Positions 1-6,657 of a stretch of DNA of 10,060 nucleotides are shown in pieces. Every line of letters begins with the position of its first letter. Positions within the stretch are counted from its first letter, which is position 1. The notes beneath the pieces are model-generated. The model was not told the origin of the DNA. It saw only the letters and a program-made list of their open reading frames with translations, and did not search any database. Position numbers and translations under genes: made by a program. This stretch comes from CAZHFW01 sp964531675 (GTDB lineage Bacteria > Planctomycetota > Phycisphaerae > Phycisphaerales > UBA1924). The stretch covers positions 1-10,060 of the forward strand of contig CAZHFW010000066.1 of NCBI GenBank assembly GCA_964531675.1, written 5' to 3'.

Positions 1-1
1 C

Positions 2-88
2 GGCACCGACCGCCGGGGCCAAGCCGCCGCCACCAACTCGATGATCCACGACGTGCTCAACGAGATGGAGCGCGTCGCGGGCTGCTGA
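2..88 (+). CDS. C-terminal end of an unrecognised protein (partial, 5' end outside window)
   Basis: The frame beginning at base 2 is open to a TGA at 86-88 and gives 28 residues with ordinary protein character (ending ...NEMERVAGC). It reads in the same direction as the two genes that follow and stops 93 bases before the next start, with a stable hairpin in between. I do not recognise the family from so short a tail. The call rests only on the open frame, plausible composition and the terminator-like hairpin just downstream. It could still be a chance open frame in GC-rich DNA. Confidence 0.5.
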   Translation, partial: GTDRRGQAAATNSMIHDVLNEMERVAGC

Positions 89-102
89 CCCGCACCACGC
101 GG

Positions 103-122
103 CGTCGCGGGGAACCGCGACG
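103..122 (+). terminator. GC-rich hairpin with GGAA tetraloop after the first gene (possible terminator)
   Basis: Bases 103-110 (CGTCGCGG) pair perfectly with 115-122 (CCGCGACG) around the loop GGAA, which fits the GNRA tetraloop rule. It lies 14 bases after the stop of the upstream gene, as a terminator would, but no T-run follows, so it may instead be an mRNA-stabilising or processing hairpin. The 5' arm sequence CGTCGCGG also occurs at 73-80, inside the end of the upstream gene, and could compete for the same 3' arm. Confidence 0.4.
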
Positions 123-171
123 GCCACGCTTCCCCGCCGCAACGTGCGACGGGAGTTCCAACCCCCAGTTC

Positions 172-175
172 GGAG
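172..175 (+). promoter_or_regulatory. Ribosome binding site deciding the HARE-HTH gene start
   Basis: GGAG sits 6 bases before the ATG at 182 but directly abuts the in-frame ATG at 176. Normal spacing therefore favours 182 as the start and removes the two residues that the upstream ATG would add. Confidence 0.65.
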
Positions 176-181
176 ATGACC

Positions 182-655
182 ATGAGCACGAAGACGAAGA
201 AGTCTGGCACCCCCCGCAAACCGCGCACCCCGAAGATGTCCAAGAGCGCCGCCCGCGCCGAGGGAGCCGCCAAGACGGACCGCCTCCGCAAGGCGGCGCT
301 CGCCGAGATCAATGACCGGCTCGACGGCACCGCCAGCGAGGCCAACCCCACCAAGGCGAAGGGCGAGAAGACCCCCAAGACGCCAAAGGCTCCTAAGCCC
401 GCGAAGGAGACAAAACCCAAGCGCATCAGCGCCCTCGACGCCGCCGCGCAAGTGCTCGCCAAGGCCACCAAGCCCATGCGGGCGACGGACATGATCGCGG
501 AGATGGAGGCCAAGGGACTCTGGAAGAGCCCCGGCGGCAAGACCCCCGAGGCCACGCTCTACGCCGCGATCATCCGCGAGATCGCCGCCAAGGGGAACGC
601 GGCCCGATTCAAGAAGCACGACAGGGGCGTCTTCGTCGCAGGAAAGGGAGCCTGA
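182..655 (+). CDS. HARE-HTH winged-helix protein with histone-H1-like basic N-terminus
   Basis: Predicted 157-residue DNA-binding protein of the cytoplasm/nucleoid. Residues 1-81 are Lys/Pro/Ala/Thr rich and likely disordered, including a KTPK/APKPAK-type stretch around 61-80 that resembles the tail of histone H1. Residues about 82-154 match a HARE-HTH winged helix: ISALDAAAQVL, then MRATDMIAEM, a GLW turn, TPEATLYAAI as the recognition-helix region, and a basic beta wing ending in RGVFV. HARE-HTH domains are known from RNA polymerase delta subunit, ASXL proteins and restriction-linked proteins, and are thought to bind or sense DNA. The start at 182 follows the GGAG spacing. The next gene begins 3 bases after the stop, so the two are probably co-expressed. 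Whether it is a nucleoid protein or part of a mobile or defence locus cannot be told here. Confidence 0.82.
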   Translation: MSTKTKKSGTPRKPRTPKMSKSAARAEGAAKTDRLRKAALAEINDRLDGTASEANPTKAKGEKTPKTPKAPKPAKETKPKRISALDAAAQVLAKATKPMRATDMIAEMEAKGLWKSPGGKTPEATLYAAIIREIAAKGNAARFKKHDRGVFVAGKGA

Positions 656-658
656 CCC

Positions 659-898
659 ATGCAGGCCACGCACGCCCAACTCGAGGCCGTTCTCGCCGCC
701 GCCAACCACCTGCTCGGCGCACGCCAAGACCAGATGCTGACGGTCGAGGAGTGGGCTGACCTCGCCCGGGCGGTCGCCGCCTGCACGGGGCGCAAGACGG
801 CAGACCTGCTCATCGAACGCGATCTCGAAGACGCGGCCGAGTACGGGCTCGCATGGGATGAAGCGACGGACGGCCCGCTGCCCAATCTCGACGAGTGA
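659..898 (+). CDS. Small acidic hypothetical protein
   Basis: 79 residues starting at an ATG with GGGAG at 645-649, inside the end of the preceding HARE-HTH gene, whose stop is 3 bases upstream. The protein is mostly helical in appearance and acidic at its C-terminus, with no Cys except one near the middle, no signal peptide and no membrane segment. I recognise no family. The tight spacing and the opposite charge of the two products (basic DNA-binding protein, acidic partner) make a joint function or direct binding conceivable, but this is only inference. It is the last gene before the terminator at 922-950. Confidence 0.68.
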   Translation: MQATHAQLEAVLAAANHLLGARQDQMLTVEEWADLARAVAACTGRKTADLLIERDLEDAAEYGLAWDEATDGPLPNLDE

Positions 899-921
899 GG
901 CATTCATCACGCCTTGCTCCC

Positions 922-950
922 AGCCGCGACGCGCGTCGCGGCTTTCTCTT
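922..950 (+). terminator. Intrinsic terminator: 22-bp perfect palindrome plus T-rich tail
   Basis: AGCCGCGAC at 922-930 pairs with GTCGCGGCT at 935-943 around GCGC, and TTTCTCTT follows on the + strand. It lies 23 bases after the stop of the small acidic gene and in the 65-base gap between convergent genes. On the minus strand there is no T-run after the stem, so it mainly serves the rightward genes, though it could partly stop transcripts leaving the leftward copA gene too. Confidence 0.78.
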
Positions 951-963
951 CGGCCGCGATCGG

Positions 964-3426
964 TCAAGCCACTTTGGCGTGCGCCAGCCGCAGGCTGTTG
1001 AGCACCACGCTCACGCTGCTAAAGGCCATCGCCGCGCTGGCGATGATCGGCGACAGCAGCCAGCCGGTGAACGGGAACAGCACGCCCGCGGCGATCGGGA
1101 TGCCCACGACGTTGTAGATGAACGCCCAGAACAGATTCTGCCTGATGGTCCGCATGGTCGCGTGCGAGAGCCAGATCGCGTCGGGCACCGTCCGAAGGTC
1201 GCCGCGGATCAGCGTGATGTCCGAGGACTCGATCGCCACATCCGTGCCGGTCCCGATGGCCATGCCCACGTCGGCCTGGGCGAGGGCCGGTGCGTCGTTG
1301 ATGCCATCGCCCACCATGCCGACGATGTACCCCTCGGCCTGGAGCGACTTGACCTTCTCCGCCTTGTCCTTGGGCAGCACCTCCGCGAAGACCTGGTCCA
1401 CGCCGACCTGCGCGGACACGGCATCGGCGGTCCGGCGGTTGTCGCCGGTCACCATGACCACCCGGAGGCCCATCGCGTGCATGCGGCCGATGGCCGCCTC
1501 GGATTCCGGTTTCACACGGTCGGCGACCGCGACCAGCCCCGCCTCGCGTCCATCGACCGCCACGAACATCGGCGTCCGCCCGAGCGCCGCGAGCGCGGCC
1601 GCCTTGTCTTCCAATGAAATGGCGATGCCGCGCTGGGCGAGCAGGGCCGCCTTGCCGATGAGCACCCGGCGCCCGTCGACCGTCGCTTCGACGCCGTGGC
1701 CGACGACGGCCCCGAACGCGGTCGGTTCCGCGAGCGCGAGGCCGCGCTCTCGCGCCCCCCGCACGATTGCCGCCGCGAGCGGGTGCTCGCTGTTCTTTTC
1801 GGCGGAAGCCGCCAGGCGGAGCAGGTCCTGCTCCGTGAAGCCGCCGCTCGGCACTGGCACCACGTCAGTGAGCGCGGGCTTGCCCTCGGTGATCGTGCCC
1901 GTCTTGTCCAGCACGATGGCGGTGAGTTTGTGAGCCGTCTCCAACGCCTCGCCGCCCTTGATGAGGATGCCCCGCTCGGCCCCGCGGCCGGTGCCGACCA
2001 TGATCGCCGTCGGAGTCGCCAGCCCCAGGGCGCAGGGGCAGGCGATGATGAGCACCGACACCGCAGTCACGAGCGCCATGCTCAGCCGCGTCTCCGCAGG
2101 GGAGGCGAACCACCACACCACGAACGTGACCGCCGCGACGGCGATGACGATGGGGACGAAGATGCCGCTGATCCGGTCGGCCAGCCGCGCGATCGGGGCC
2201 TTGCTCCCCTGGGCCTCCTGCACGAGCCGCACGATCTGCTGGAGCGCCGTGTCCTGACCGACCTTGGTCGCGGTGAACCGCAGCGCCCCGGTCGTGTTCA
2301 TCGTCGCGCCGAAGACGCTGTCGCCCGGCTTCTTCTCCACGGGCAGGCTCTCGCCCGTGAGCATCGACTCGTCCACGGCGGATGCGCCGCTCTCGACGCG
2401 GCCGTCCACGGGGATCTTTTCGCCGGGCCGGACGACGACGATGTCACCCACCACCACGCTCTCGAACGGCACATCCTGCTCGGCCCCACCCCGCACCACC
2501 CGCGCTGTCTTGGCCTGCATCCCGAGCAGCCGCTTGATCGCGGCGCTCGTCCGTCCCGTGGCCCGGGCCTCGAAGTACTTGCCCAGCAGGATCAGCACGA
2601 TGATGACCGCCGCGGCCTCGTAGTAGACCGGGACCATCTTCATGCCGCCCATCGCACCCTCGCCGTGCGCGGCGTTCGCAGCCGCCCCCCCGACTCCTGC
2701 GAAGAAACCGGGCCAGTTCGTCGCCGCGAGCGAATACAGGTACGCCGCACCCGTGCCCATCGCCACCAACGTGTCCATATTGGCGCTGAAGTGCCGCAGG
2801 CCCTTCCATGCTGAGCGGAAGAACTGCCATCCGCACCAGAACAGGACTGGCGTCGTGAGTGCAAGTTCGAGCCAGTTGATCCACGGGACGTTGAACGCCG
2901 CGATCTTCCCGTGCGACATGGCGATGACCAGCACCGGCAGCGACAGCACGGCCCCGACGATCGTCTTGGTCAGCAGGCGCCGTGCCTCCGCCTCGCCCAC
3001 GTTCATATGAGCCGAGTGGTCCTGTCCTCCATCGCCGCGGTTTATGGCGTGTCCGGCGTGCGCTCCGGCTCTCTGTGCCGCCAGCATCGCGGCGTGATCG
3101 TGGCCCGTATGACCATGCGGAGGATTCACCGCACCCAGCCCGGTCGGAGGCACGACCGCCCTGTACCCGATGTCGTCCACCGCCTTGGCGAGTTTCTCCG
3201 GCCCGGTGGCCGCCGCGTTGTACTTCACCGTCGCCACCTTGGTGGCGAAGTTCACGCTCGCGGATGTGACGCCCGGCTGCTTGCTCAGGCGCTTCTCAAT
3301 CCGGTTCGCGCATGAAGCGCAGGTCATCCCTTCGATCGGCAGGTCGGCCCGCTCGATGGTCTTCGCGGCCGCCGCATCCGTGGGTTCGGCGGCGCCGTCG
3401 TGGTGGTGTTCGTGTGCGCTCGTCAT
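964..3426 (-). CDS. copA: Copper-exporting P1B-type ATPase
   Basis: 820-residue inner-membrane pump expected to move Cu(I) (or Ag(I)) out of the cytoplasm using ATP. Seen in order: His-rich N-tip (H5, H7-H9), one HMA domain with GMTCASC (C36, C39), a His-rich linker (about 104-141), two early transmembrane pairs, actuator TGES (357-360), ion-site CPC (463-465), phosphorylation motif DKTG (D507), nucleotide-domain HP (548-549), hinge GDGIND (706-711) and the last helices with Y771-N772 and M800/S803/S804. The CPC, YN and MxxSS set is the Cu(I) signature of the P1B-1 group. The length is normal for the family. The start has AAGGA about 7 bases upstream. It is the last gene of the leftward run, 27 bases after a Cys-rich membrane peptide. 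No copper-sensor operator is visible. Function is secure at family level; the preferred metal is inferred. Confidence 0.95.
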   Translation of the reverse strand: MTSAHEHHHDGAAEPTDAAAAKTIERADLPIEGMTCASCANRIEKRLSKQPGVTSASVNFATKVATVKYNAAATGPEKLAKAVDDIGYRAVVPPTGLGAVNPPHGHTGHDHAAMLAAQRAGAHAGHAINRGDGGQDHSAHMNVGEAEARRLLTKTIVGAVLSLPVLVIAMSHGKIAAFNVPWINWLELALTTPVLFWCGWQFFRSAWKGLRHFSANMDTLVAMGTGAAYLYSLAATNWPGFFAGVGGAAANAAHGEGAMGGMKMVPVYYEAAAVIIVLILLGKYFEARATGRTSAAIKRLLGMQAKTARVVRGGAEQDVPFESVVVGDIVVVRPGEKIPVDGRVESGASAVDESMLTGESLPVEKKPGDSVFGATMNTTGALRFTATKVGQDTALQQIVRLVQEAQGSKAPIARLADRISGIFVPIVIAVAAVTFVVWWFASPAETRLSMALVTAVSVLIIACPCALGLATPTAIMVGTGRGAERGILIKGGEALETAHKLTAIVLDKTGTITEGKPALTDVVPVPSGGFTEQDLLRLAASAEKNSEHPLAAAIVRGARERGLALAEPTAFGAVVGHGVEATVDGRRVLIGKAALLAQRGIAISLEDKAAALAALGRTPMFVAVDGREAGLVAVADRVKPESEAAIGRMHAMGLRVVMVTGDNRRTADAVSAQVGVDQVFAEVLPKDKAEKVKSLQAEGYIVGMVGDGINDAPALAQADVGMAIGTGTDVAIESSDITLIRGDLRTVPDAIWLSHATMRTIRQNLFWAFIYNVVGIPIAAGVLFPFTGWLLSPIIASAAMAFSSVSVVLNSLRLAHAKVA

Positions 3427-3453
3427 CGTCGTCCTTGCTCTTCCAAGCCCATC

Positions 3454-3642
3454 TCAGGGTCTGGCCGCGGTTGTGGTTCGGCCCGTCGCCGATTGGCCGG
3501 CCGCCTTGCCGGCGTCGTCCTTCTTGAGCAACGCCCCGGCGATGAGCGCCCCGACCACCGCCACGCCCACGATCAGAGGGACGAACTTCCGCCACCCCGT
3601 CGCCGGGGCCTTGTCATCATGGCATCCGCATTTGCAACTCAT
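3454..3642 (-). CDS. Cys-rich single-span membrane peptide preceding copA
   Basis: 62 residues. The N-terminus carries C3, C5, C7 and H8 within MSCKCGCHDD, followed by one hydrophobic helix (about 19-39) and a Lys/Ala/Thr-rich tail. An AGGTG site lies about 6 bases before the ATG. It follows the nuclease-like gene by 24 bases and precedes copA by 27. I know no family for it. The CxCxCH cluster on a membrane anchor beside a Cu(I) pump suggests soft-metal binding or delivery to the pump (inference). With basic residues on both sides of the helix, orientation is uncertain. There is no lipobox or cleavable signal, since the cysteines come before the helix. It could be overlooked by gene finders because of its size. 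Confidence 0.75.
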   Translation of the reverse strand: MSCKCGCHDDKAPATGWRKFVPLIVGVAVVGALIAGALLKKDDAGKAAGQSATGRTTTAARP

Positions 3643-3666
3643 GGTTCACCTCGCGTTCGCTCTCGC

Positions 3667-4956
3667 TCACACCAATACGCGGCTGACGGCCTCGACCGCC
3701 TTCAGCCCCGTACCGAACCGGGCCATCGACTCTCGGTTCTTTTCCAGTTCGCCGTATGGCAGGAACCGCACGCTCAGGTCGGCGACGCGCCGGAACGCGG
3801 GCCGTGCCAGTTGCTGGCGCACATCGTCTTCCCGCGCATCGGGCGCGACCAGAAAGAGTTTCACGCCCGCGTGGTCGGGCACGCCCAGCGCGAGGTCAAG
3901 CATCCGCACGATGCCCGAGTAGATGCTCGTGGTGTGCTCGACCTCGAATGCAGCGGCAACGCGAACCATCGGCGTTCCGTTGCTCCCCGCTCGCTCCAGC
4001 CAAAGCACGTCGATGAGCCGGATGGCTTCCGCGCCCGTTGAAGCCTCGACGGTTGCCGGGAGAGCGTCGATGCACCCGTCGCACAGTCGGCCCCCCTGCA
4101 CGGCCCGGTTGCGGTCGTTGGCGGCGACCCACACGTCAAAGCCCAGCGACCGCCCCAGGTCGCGGAGCCACCCCTGCACCTGCGCGTGCGAGCGGTCCTC
4201 CTGCTCGGCGGTCCTCTGCGCTTTGACGGCGGCGGCGGACTCGTCGCGGACTTTCTTGAGGTCCGCCTCCCACGCCGCAAGCGCCCCGGCGTCGTCCACG
4301 CGCGGTGGTGCTTGGTAGCGACCGCTCCCGACGTCGAAGAGCAGTCCCGCAATCGCCCCGAGGTCGTTGCTCAGAACCGCCCGATGCTCGGCATTGATCC
4401 GCAGCACACCCTCGCGCATGGCGAGGTACTCCTCCCACGACCCGAGCTTCACCTTCGATCCGGTCAGCGCGTTGTACCCCTTGACGATCGCCGTGTTGAA
4501 CGGCGGCACGAGCGTGGGGTGTAGGAAGTAGAGCATGTTGGCCGCGGCGGGGCCGAGGCCCTTGATGCCGCGCTCGGCGAGCTGACGGATCGCCCGCACC
4601 ACGCCGTCCTCCGTGTCGCAGCACGAGCAGGCGTGCAGGAACCGCCCGAAGGCGCGCTGGTTCTCCGCGCTCTCGTAGATGTCGGGGATGCGGAGCTTGG
4701 GCTTCCACAGGAAGGCGTGATCGGCCCCCTTGAATATTTGCCGCTGTTCGGCGATCGAGTGGACGACCGTCTCCAGCGATGAGCCCTTGTAGACGTTGCC
4801 GAACGTCCCCGCGTCGATCTCGCGCACGACCTCGGCGATCCCGGCCCGGATGGAGCGGAAGTTCTTGATCCGCTGCTCCCACAGGAACCACGAGCGGTAC
4901 GTCCCGCCCGCGTCGTCCTTCCAGCGGGCGATGAGTTGTGCAAGTGCATCATTCAC
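3667..4956 (-). CDS. Two-domain nuclease-like protein: glycosylase-like HhH region plus PD-(D/E)xK-like domain
   Basis: 429 residues, predicted cytoplasmic, from a GTG at 4956 that overlaps the preceding stop (GTGA). Residues about 1-215 are helical and contain RGIKGLGPAAANML (129-142), a helix-hairpin-helix like that of HhH-GPD DNA glycosylases, followed by PPFNTAIVKG (151-160). There the glycosylase catalytic Asp position appears to be N154, and the Lys position of bifunctional enzymes is Ala. A Cys cluster lies at C110/C112/C113 and a CxxC at 292-295. After a charged linker (220-260), residues 262-405 resemble restriction-endonuclease folds: IDVLWL (D316), FEVEHTTS (E338, E340), then LFLVAPDAR and RPAF. 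The usual Lys of the ExK motif is absent. Family knowledge suggests DNA binding and cleavage; substrate and activity are unknown. Its place in a metal/redox operon is odd. An ATG further upstream (5175) was rejected because that stretch encodes the lipoprotein in another frame. Confidence 0.8.
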   Translation of the reverse strand: MNDALAQLIARWKDDAGGTYRSWFLWEQRIKNFRSIRAGIAEVVREIDAGTFGNVYKGSSLETVVHSIAEQRQIFKGADHAFLWKPKLRIPDIYESAENQRAFGRFLHACSCCDTEDGVVRAIRQLAERGIKGLGPAAANMLYFLHPTLVPPFNTAIVKGYNALTGSKVKLGSWEEYLAMREGVLRINAEHRAVLSNDLGAIAGLLFDVGSGRYQAPPRVDDAGALAAWEADLKKVRDESAAAVKAQRTAEQEDRSHAQVQGWLRDLGRSLGFDVWVAANDRNRAVQGGRLCDGCIDALPATVEASTGAEAIRLIDVLWLERAGSNGTPMVRVAAAFEVEHTTSIYSGIVRMLDLALGVPDHAGVKLFLVAPDAREDDVRQQLARPAFRRVADLSVRFLPYGELEKNRESMARFGTGLKAVEAVSRVLV

Positions 4957-5477
4957 GGGTGTCCACCCATCCCGGGGCCCATCGGACCTCCGACGGTAGG
5001 GCCGCGCCGATGCGATCCCATGTCCGTCCACATCTCCTGGTGCCCGCGACCAGCGGACCAGCAGTGGCTCCACGCGAAGTCTTGTCGCGTGCCTTGACCG
5101 CCGCAGCATTGCAGCCAACCATGGTCGAACTTGCCGGCGCGGACCCAGTTGGCTTGGCCGTAGAAGCGGCTGCACCGGCCCGCCGGGTCACTGGCTACCG
5201 GAAACGGTTCCAGTTGCACGCTCTCGGCGCCGCTGCCGAGGGTCATGGGCTGGATGTCGATTGGCTTGCGGTTCTTGAGGCCTTGGTCCCACGTGTAGAC
5301 CATCACCTCACCGGTGTCGGCGCTGGTGACCACCTCGGCATTGGTGGCTCCGCTTTGGATCGGGACGACATCACCGCCGCTGGGACCTGCGGCGGCCTTC
5401 CGAGAAGTGCAGGATGTGAGCAGCGCGGTGCACAGGATTACGCTGATCGCGGCCACACAAATGATGATCGGTTTCAT
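4953..5477 (-). CDS. Predicted envelope lipoprotein with scattered Cys and Gly/Met/Pro-rich tail
   Basis: 174 residues. A signal sequence (MKPIIIC..., hydrophobic to residue 22) ends in the lipobox LTSC, giving lipidated C23. The mature part has a region about 45-95 that may be beta-rich, then Trp/Cys/His-containing segments (C at about 97, a CC pair near 123, C near 138) and a GPMGPGMGGHP-type end. GGGAG lies about 8 bases before the ATG. I recognise no family. Cys, His and Met richness in the envelope next to a copper pump makes metal binding plausible but unproven. Its stop overlaps the GTG of the nuclease-like gene. The last third competes with an Arg-rich frame, but the lipoprotein frame has more protein-like composition. 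An undetected frame error near the C-terminus cannot be excluded. Confidence 0.75.
   Translation of the reverse strand: MKPIIICVAAISVILCTALLTSCTSRKAAAGPSGGDVVPIQSGATNAEVVTSADTGEVMVYTWDQGLKNRKPIDIQPMTLGSGAESVQLEPFPVASDPAGRCSRFYGQANWVRAGKFDHGWLQCCGGQGTRQDFAWSHCWSAGRGHQEMWTDMGSHRRGPTVGGPMGPGMGGHP
4957..4968 (-). promoter_or_regulatory. Small hairpin over the ribosome binding site of the nuclease-like gene
   Basis: Directly before the GTG start the minus strand reads GGGTGGACACCC. The outer GGGT and ACCC pair around a 4-base loop, and the only Shine-Dalgarno-like bases (GGTGG) lie in it. Because the upstream lipoprotein frame runs through this site and ends in the overlapping GTGA, ribosomes finishing that gene would open it. 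This suggests translational coupling with low independent initiation (inference). Confidence 0.4.
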
Positions 5478-5531
5478 GGAGTATGCTCCCTTGATTGCGC
5501 ATTCGAGCTGGTGGTTCGATTGTGAGCATGG

Positions 5532-5873
5532 TCACTTGGTCTGGCTACCGGCGGGAAGGCAGTTGTCCCACGCGACGCCTTCTTTGGCGCATCCGCCGCA
5601 CTTGACCATGTGCGTGCCGTCCTGGATGTAGACCGACATTTCGGTCTTGCAGCAGGGGCACTGGTAGGTGCGGAGCGTCTGGATTCCCTTGGTATGGGAG
5701 GCCGGATGATCGCGGTGGGCCGCGGTCACCGCGTCGTAGCACTCCCGGCAAACAATGGTCTTGCCGGTGGCGGCATCGGTCATCATGTGTTTGTCGCTCT
5801 GGCAGGCACCCAGCGTCAGGCCGCAGGCGGCGAGGGCGGTGAAAGGGATGGAACTGTGGATGCGAGACTTCAT
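5532..5873 (-). CDS. Small lipoprotein with zinc-ribbon-like Cys pairs
   Basis: 113 residues from the ATG at 5873, with AAGGAG 6 bases upstream. The signal peptide ends with LGAC, so the mature protein is lipidated at about C24. The rest holds CREC (about 42-45), CPCC (about 71-74), CGGC (about 91-94) and a last Cys in DNCLPAG, with a His-rich stretch (AHRDHPASH) between the first two. Paired CxxC motifs suggest a zinc-ribbon or other metal-binding fold, or a thiol redox site, in the outer envelope. I believe proteins with this pattern occur in planctomycetes and verrucomicrobia without assigned function, but cannot check that. It sits 49 bases after the methyltransferase gene and 54 before the second lipoprotein gene. 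In-frame codons upstream of 5873 are low-complexity and were not included. Confidence 0.82.
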   Translation of the reverse strand: MKSRIHSSIPFTALAACGLTLGACQSDKHMMTDAATGKTIVCRECYDAVTAAHRDHPASHTKGIQTLRTYQCPCCKTEMSVYIQDGTHMVKCGGCAKEGVAWDNCLPAGSQTK

Positions 5874-5879
5874 GCGATA

Positions 5880-5885
5880 CTCCTT
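5880..5885 (-). promoter_or_regulatory. Strong ribosome binding site fixing the start of the small lipoprotein
   Basis: AAGGAG on the minus strand lies 6 bases before the ATG at 5873, and a lipoprotein signal begins exactly there. This rules out the longer open frame reaching 6017. Confidence 0.7.
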
Positions 5886-5922
5886 GTTAGGCGCCGGCTG
5901 AACCGGCCTGTTGAATGGGTGA

Positions 5923-6657
5923 TCAGACTCTGACCGAGGGTGCGGTTGCTCTTGGACTGCTCTGGCGTCGTTCCGGACGACTGAAAACTGACAAAGGGGG
6001 TACGGCGACAATTCCATCTGTGGCTGGCTGCGCTGCGGTCCGGCGGGTTGACGTTGCTCGGGCTAGGTCGTCCGACGCCCTCACTGCCCGTACCGCCAAG
6101 ATGATGTCCAAGTACGCGCTTTGGACGTCCGTGATCCGGAACCCTGCCGTCCTGGTGTTGGTGAGCGTGTCGCGGTTCATTTCTGTCCCGGTGCGGCGGG
6201 TCCATAGGGTCATCAGGTCGAGCGTCATGCCCAGCAGGAACTGGCGGCTGCGCACGTGCTCGAACATGAGCAACCGTCCATCCGGGCGTAGCACACGGTG
6301 CAACTCCTGCAAGGCTCGGACCGGGTTGGGGACTGAGCACATCGTGCAGGAAGTGACCGCTGTATCGAACGAGGCATCTGGGAAGGGCAGTGCCAGCGCA
6401 TCGGCCTTGAGCAGACGCAGGTGTCCGGAGTAGCGCCTCGCTCGCTTTGCGGCTCGACGAAGCATCTCATCGCTGATGTCGATTGCCGTGATGTCCATGT
6501 CCGGCGGAAACGCGGCGAAGTCTGTACCAGTGCCCGCGGCAACGAAGAGCACTTTGCCTCGCATGTCGGCGAACAGTGCGGCCTTGGCCGGGCCGCGCCG
6601 GAAGCATGATGCCTCGCGGAAGTCATAAAACCGGACACGCCACTCCCAGATACTCAT
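5923..6657 (-). CDS. Class I SAM-dependent methyltransferase, METTL7/UbiE-like
   Basis: 244 residues. A Rossmann-type methyltransferase core is visible: motif I VLFVAAGTGTD (36-46), acidic residue of motif II in ITAID (D60), DALALPFPDASFD (86-98), then TSCTMCSVPNP (102-111) and RVLRPDGRLLMFEHVRS (121-137). The CTxCSV and EHVRS signatures resemble METTL7-type and related small-molecule methyltransferases, some of which act on thiols or lipids. The substrate here is unknown. AAGG lies about 8 bases before the ATG at 6657, which overlaps the stop of the membrane-protein gene (ATGA), so the two are probably translated together. Relatives I recall end soon after the LDIILAVRA strand (about 183-191). 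The remaining 50 or so residues are Arg/Ser/Thr/Pro/Ala rich and look like an added tail. Thiol or metalloid methylation would fit the soft-metal context, but that is inference. Confidence 0.87.
   Translation of the reverse strand: MSIWEWRVRFYDFREASCFRRGPAKAALFADMRGKVLFVAAGTGTDFAAFPPDMDITAIDISDEMLRRAAKRARRYSGHLRLLKADALALPFPDASFDTAVTSCTMCSVPNPVRALQELHRVLRPDGRLLMFEHVRSRQFLLGMTLDLMTLWTRRTGTEMNRDTLTNTRTAGFRITDVQSAYLDIILAVRAVRASDDLARATSTRRTAAQPATDGIVAVPPLSVFSRPERRQSSPRATAPSVRV

Noticed and set aside
895..4041. Long rightward open frames (up to 372 codons) opposite copA and the nuclease-like gene
   Set aside because: They are mirror frames of strongly recognised leftward genes in GC-rich DNA, are rich in Arg/His/Pro/Ala, show no domains and lack consistent ribosome sites.
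4957..5175. N-terminal extension of the nuclease-like protein to an ATG at 5175
   Set aside because: The added residues are Arg-rich and lie in another frame of the lipoprotein gene; the GTG at 4956 forms a GTGA overlap and begins the protein-like sequence.
5874..5922. Short GC hairpin (GCCGG/CCGGC) before the small lipoprotein gene
   Set aside because: Only five base pairs and no T-run; expected by chance in this base composition.
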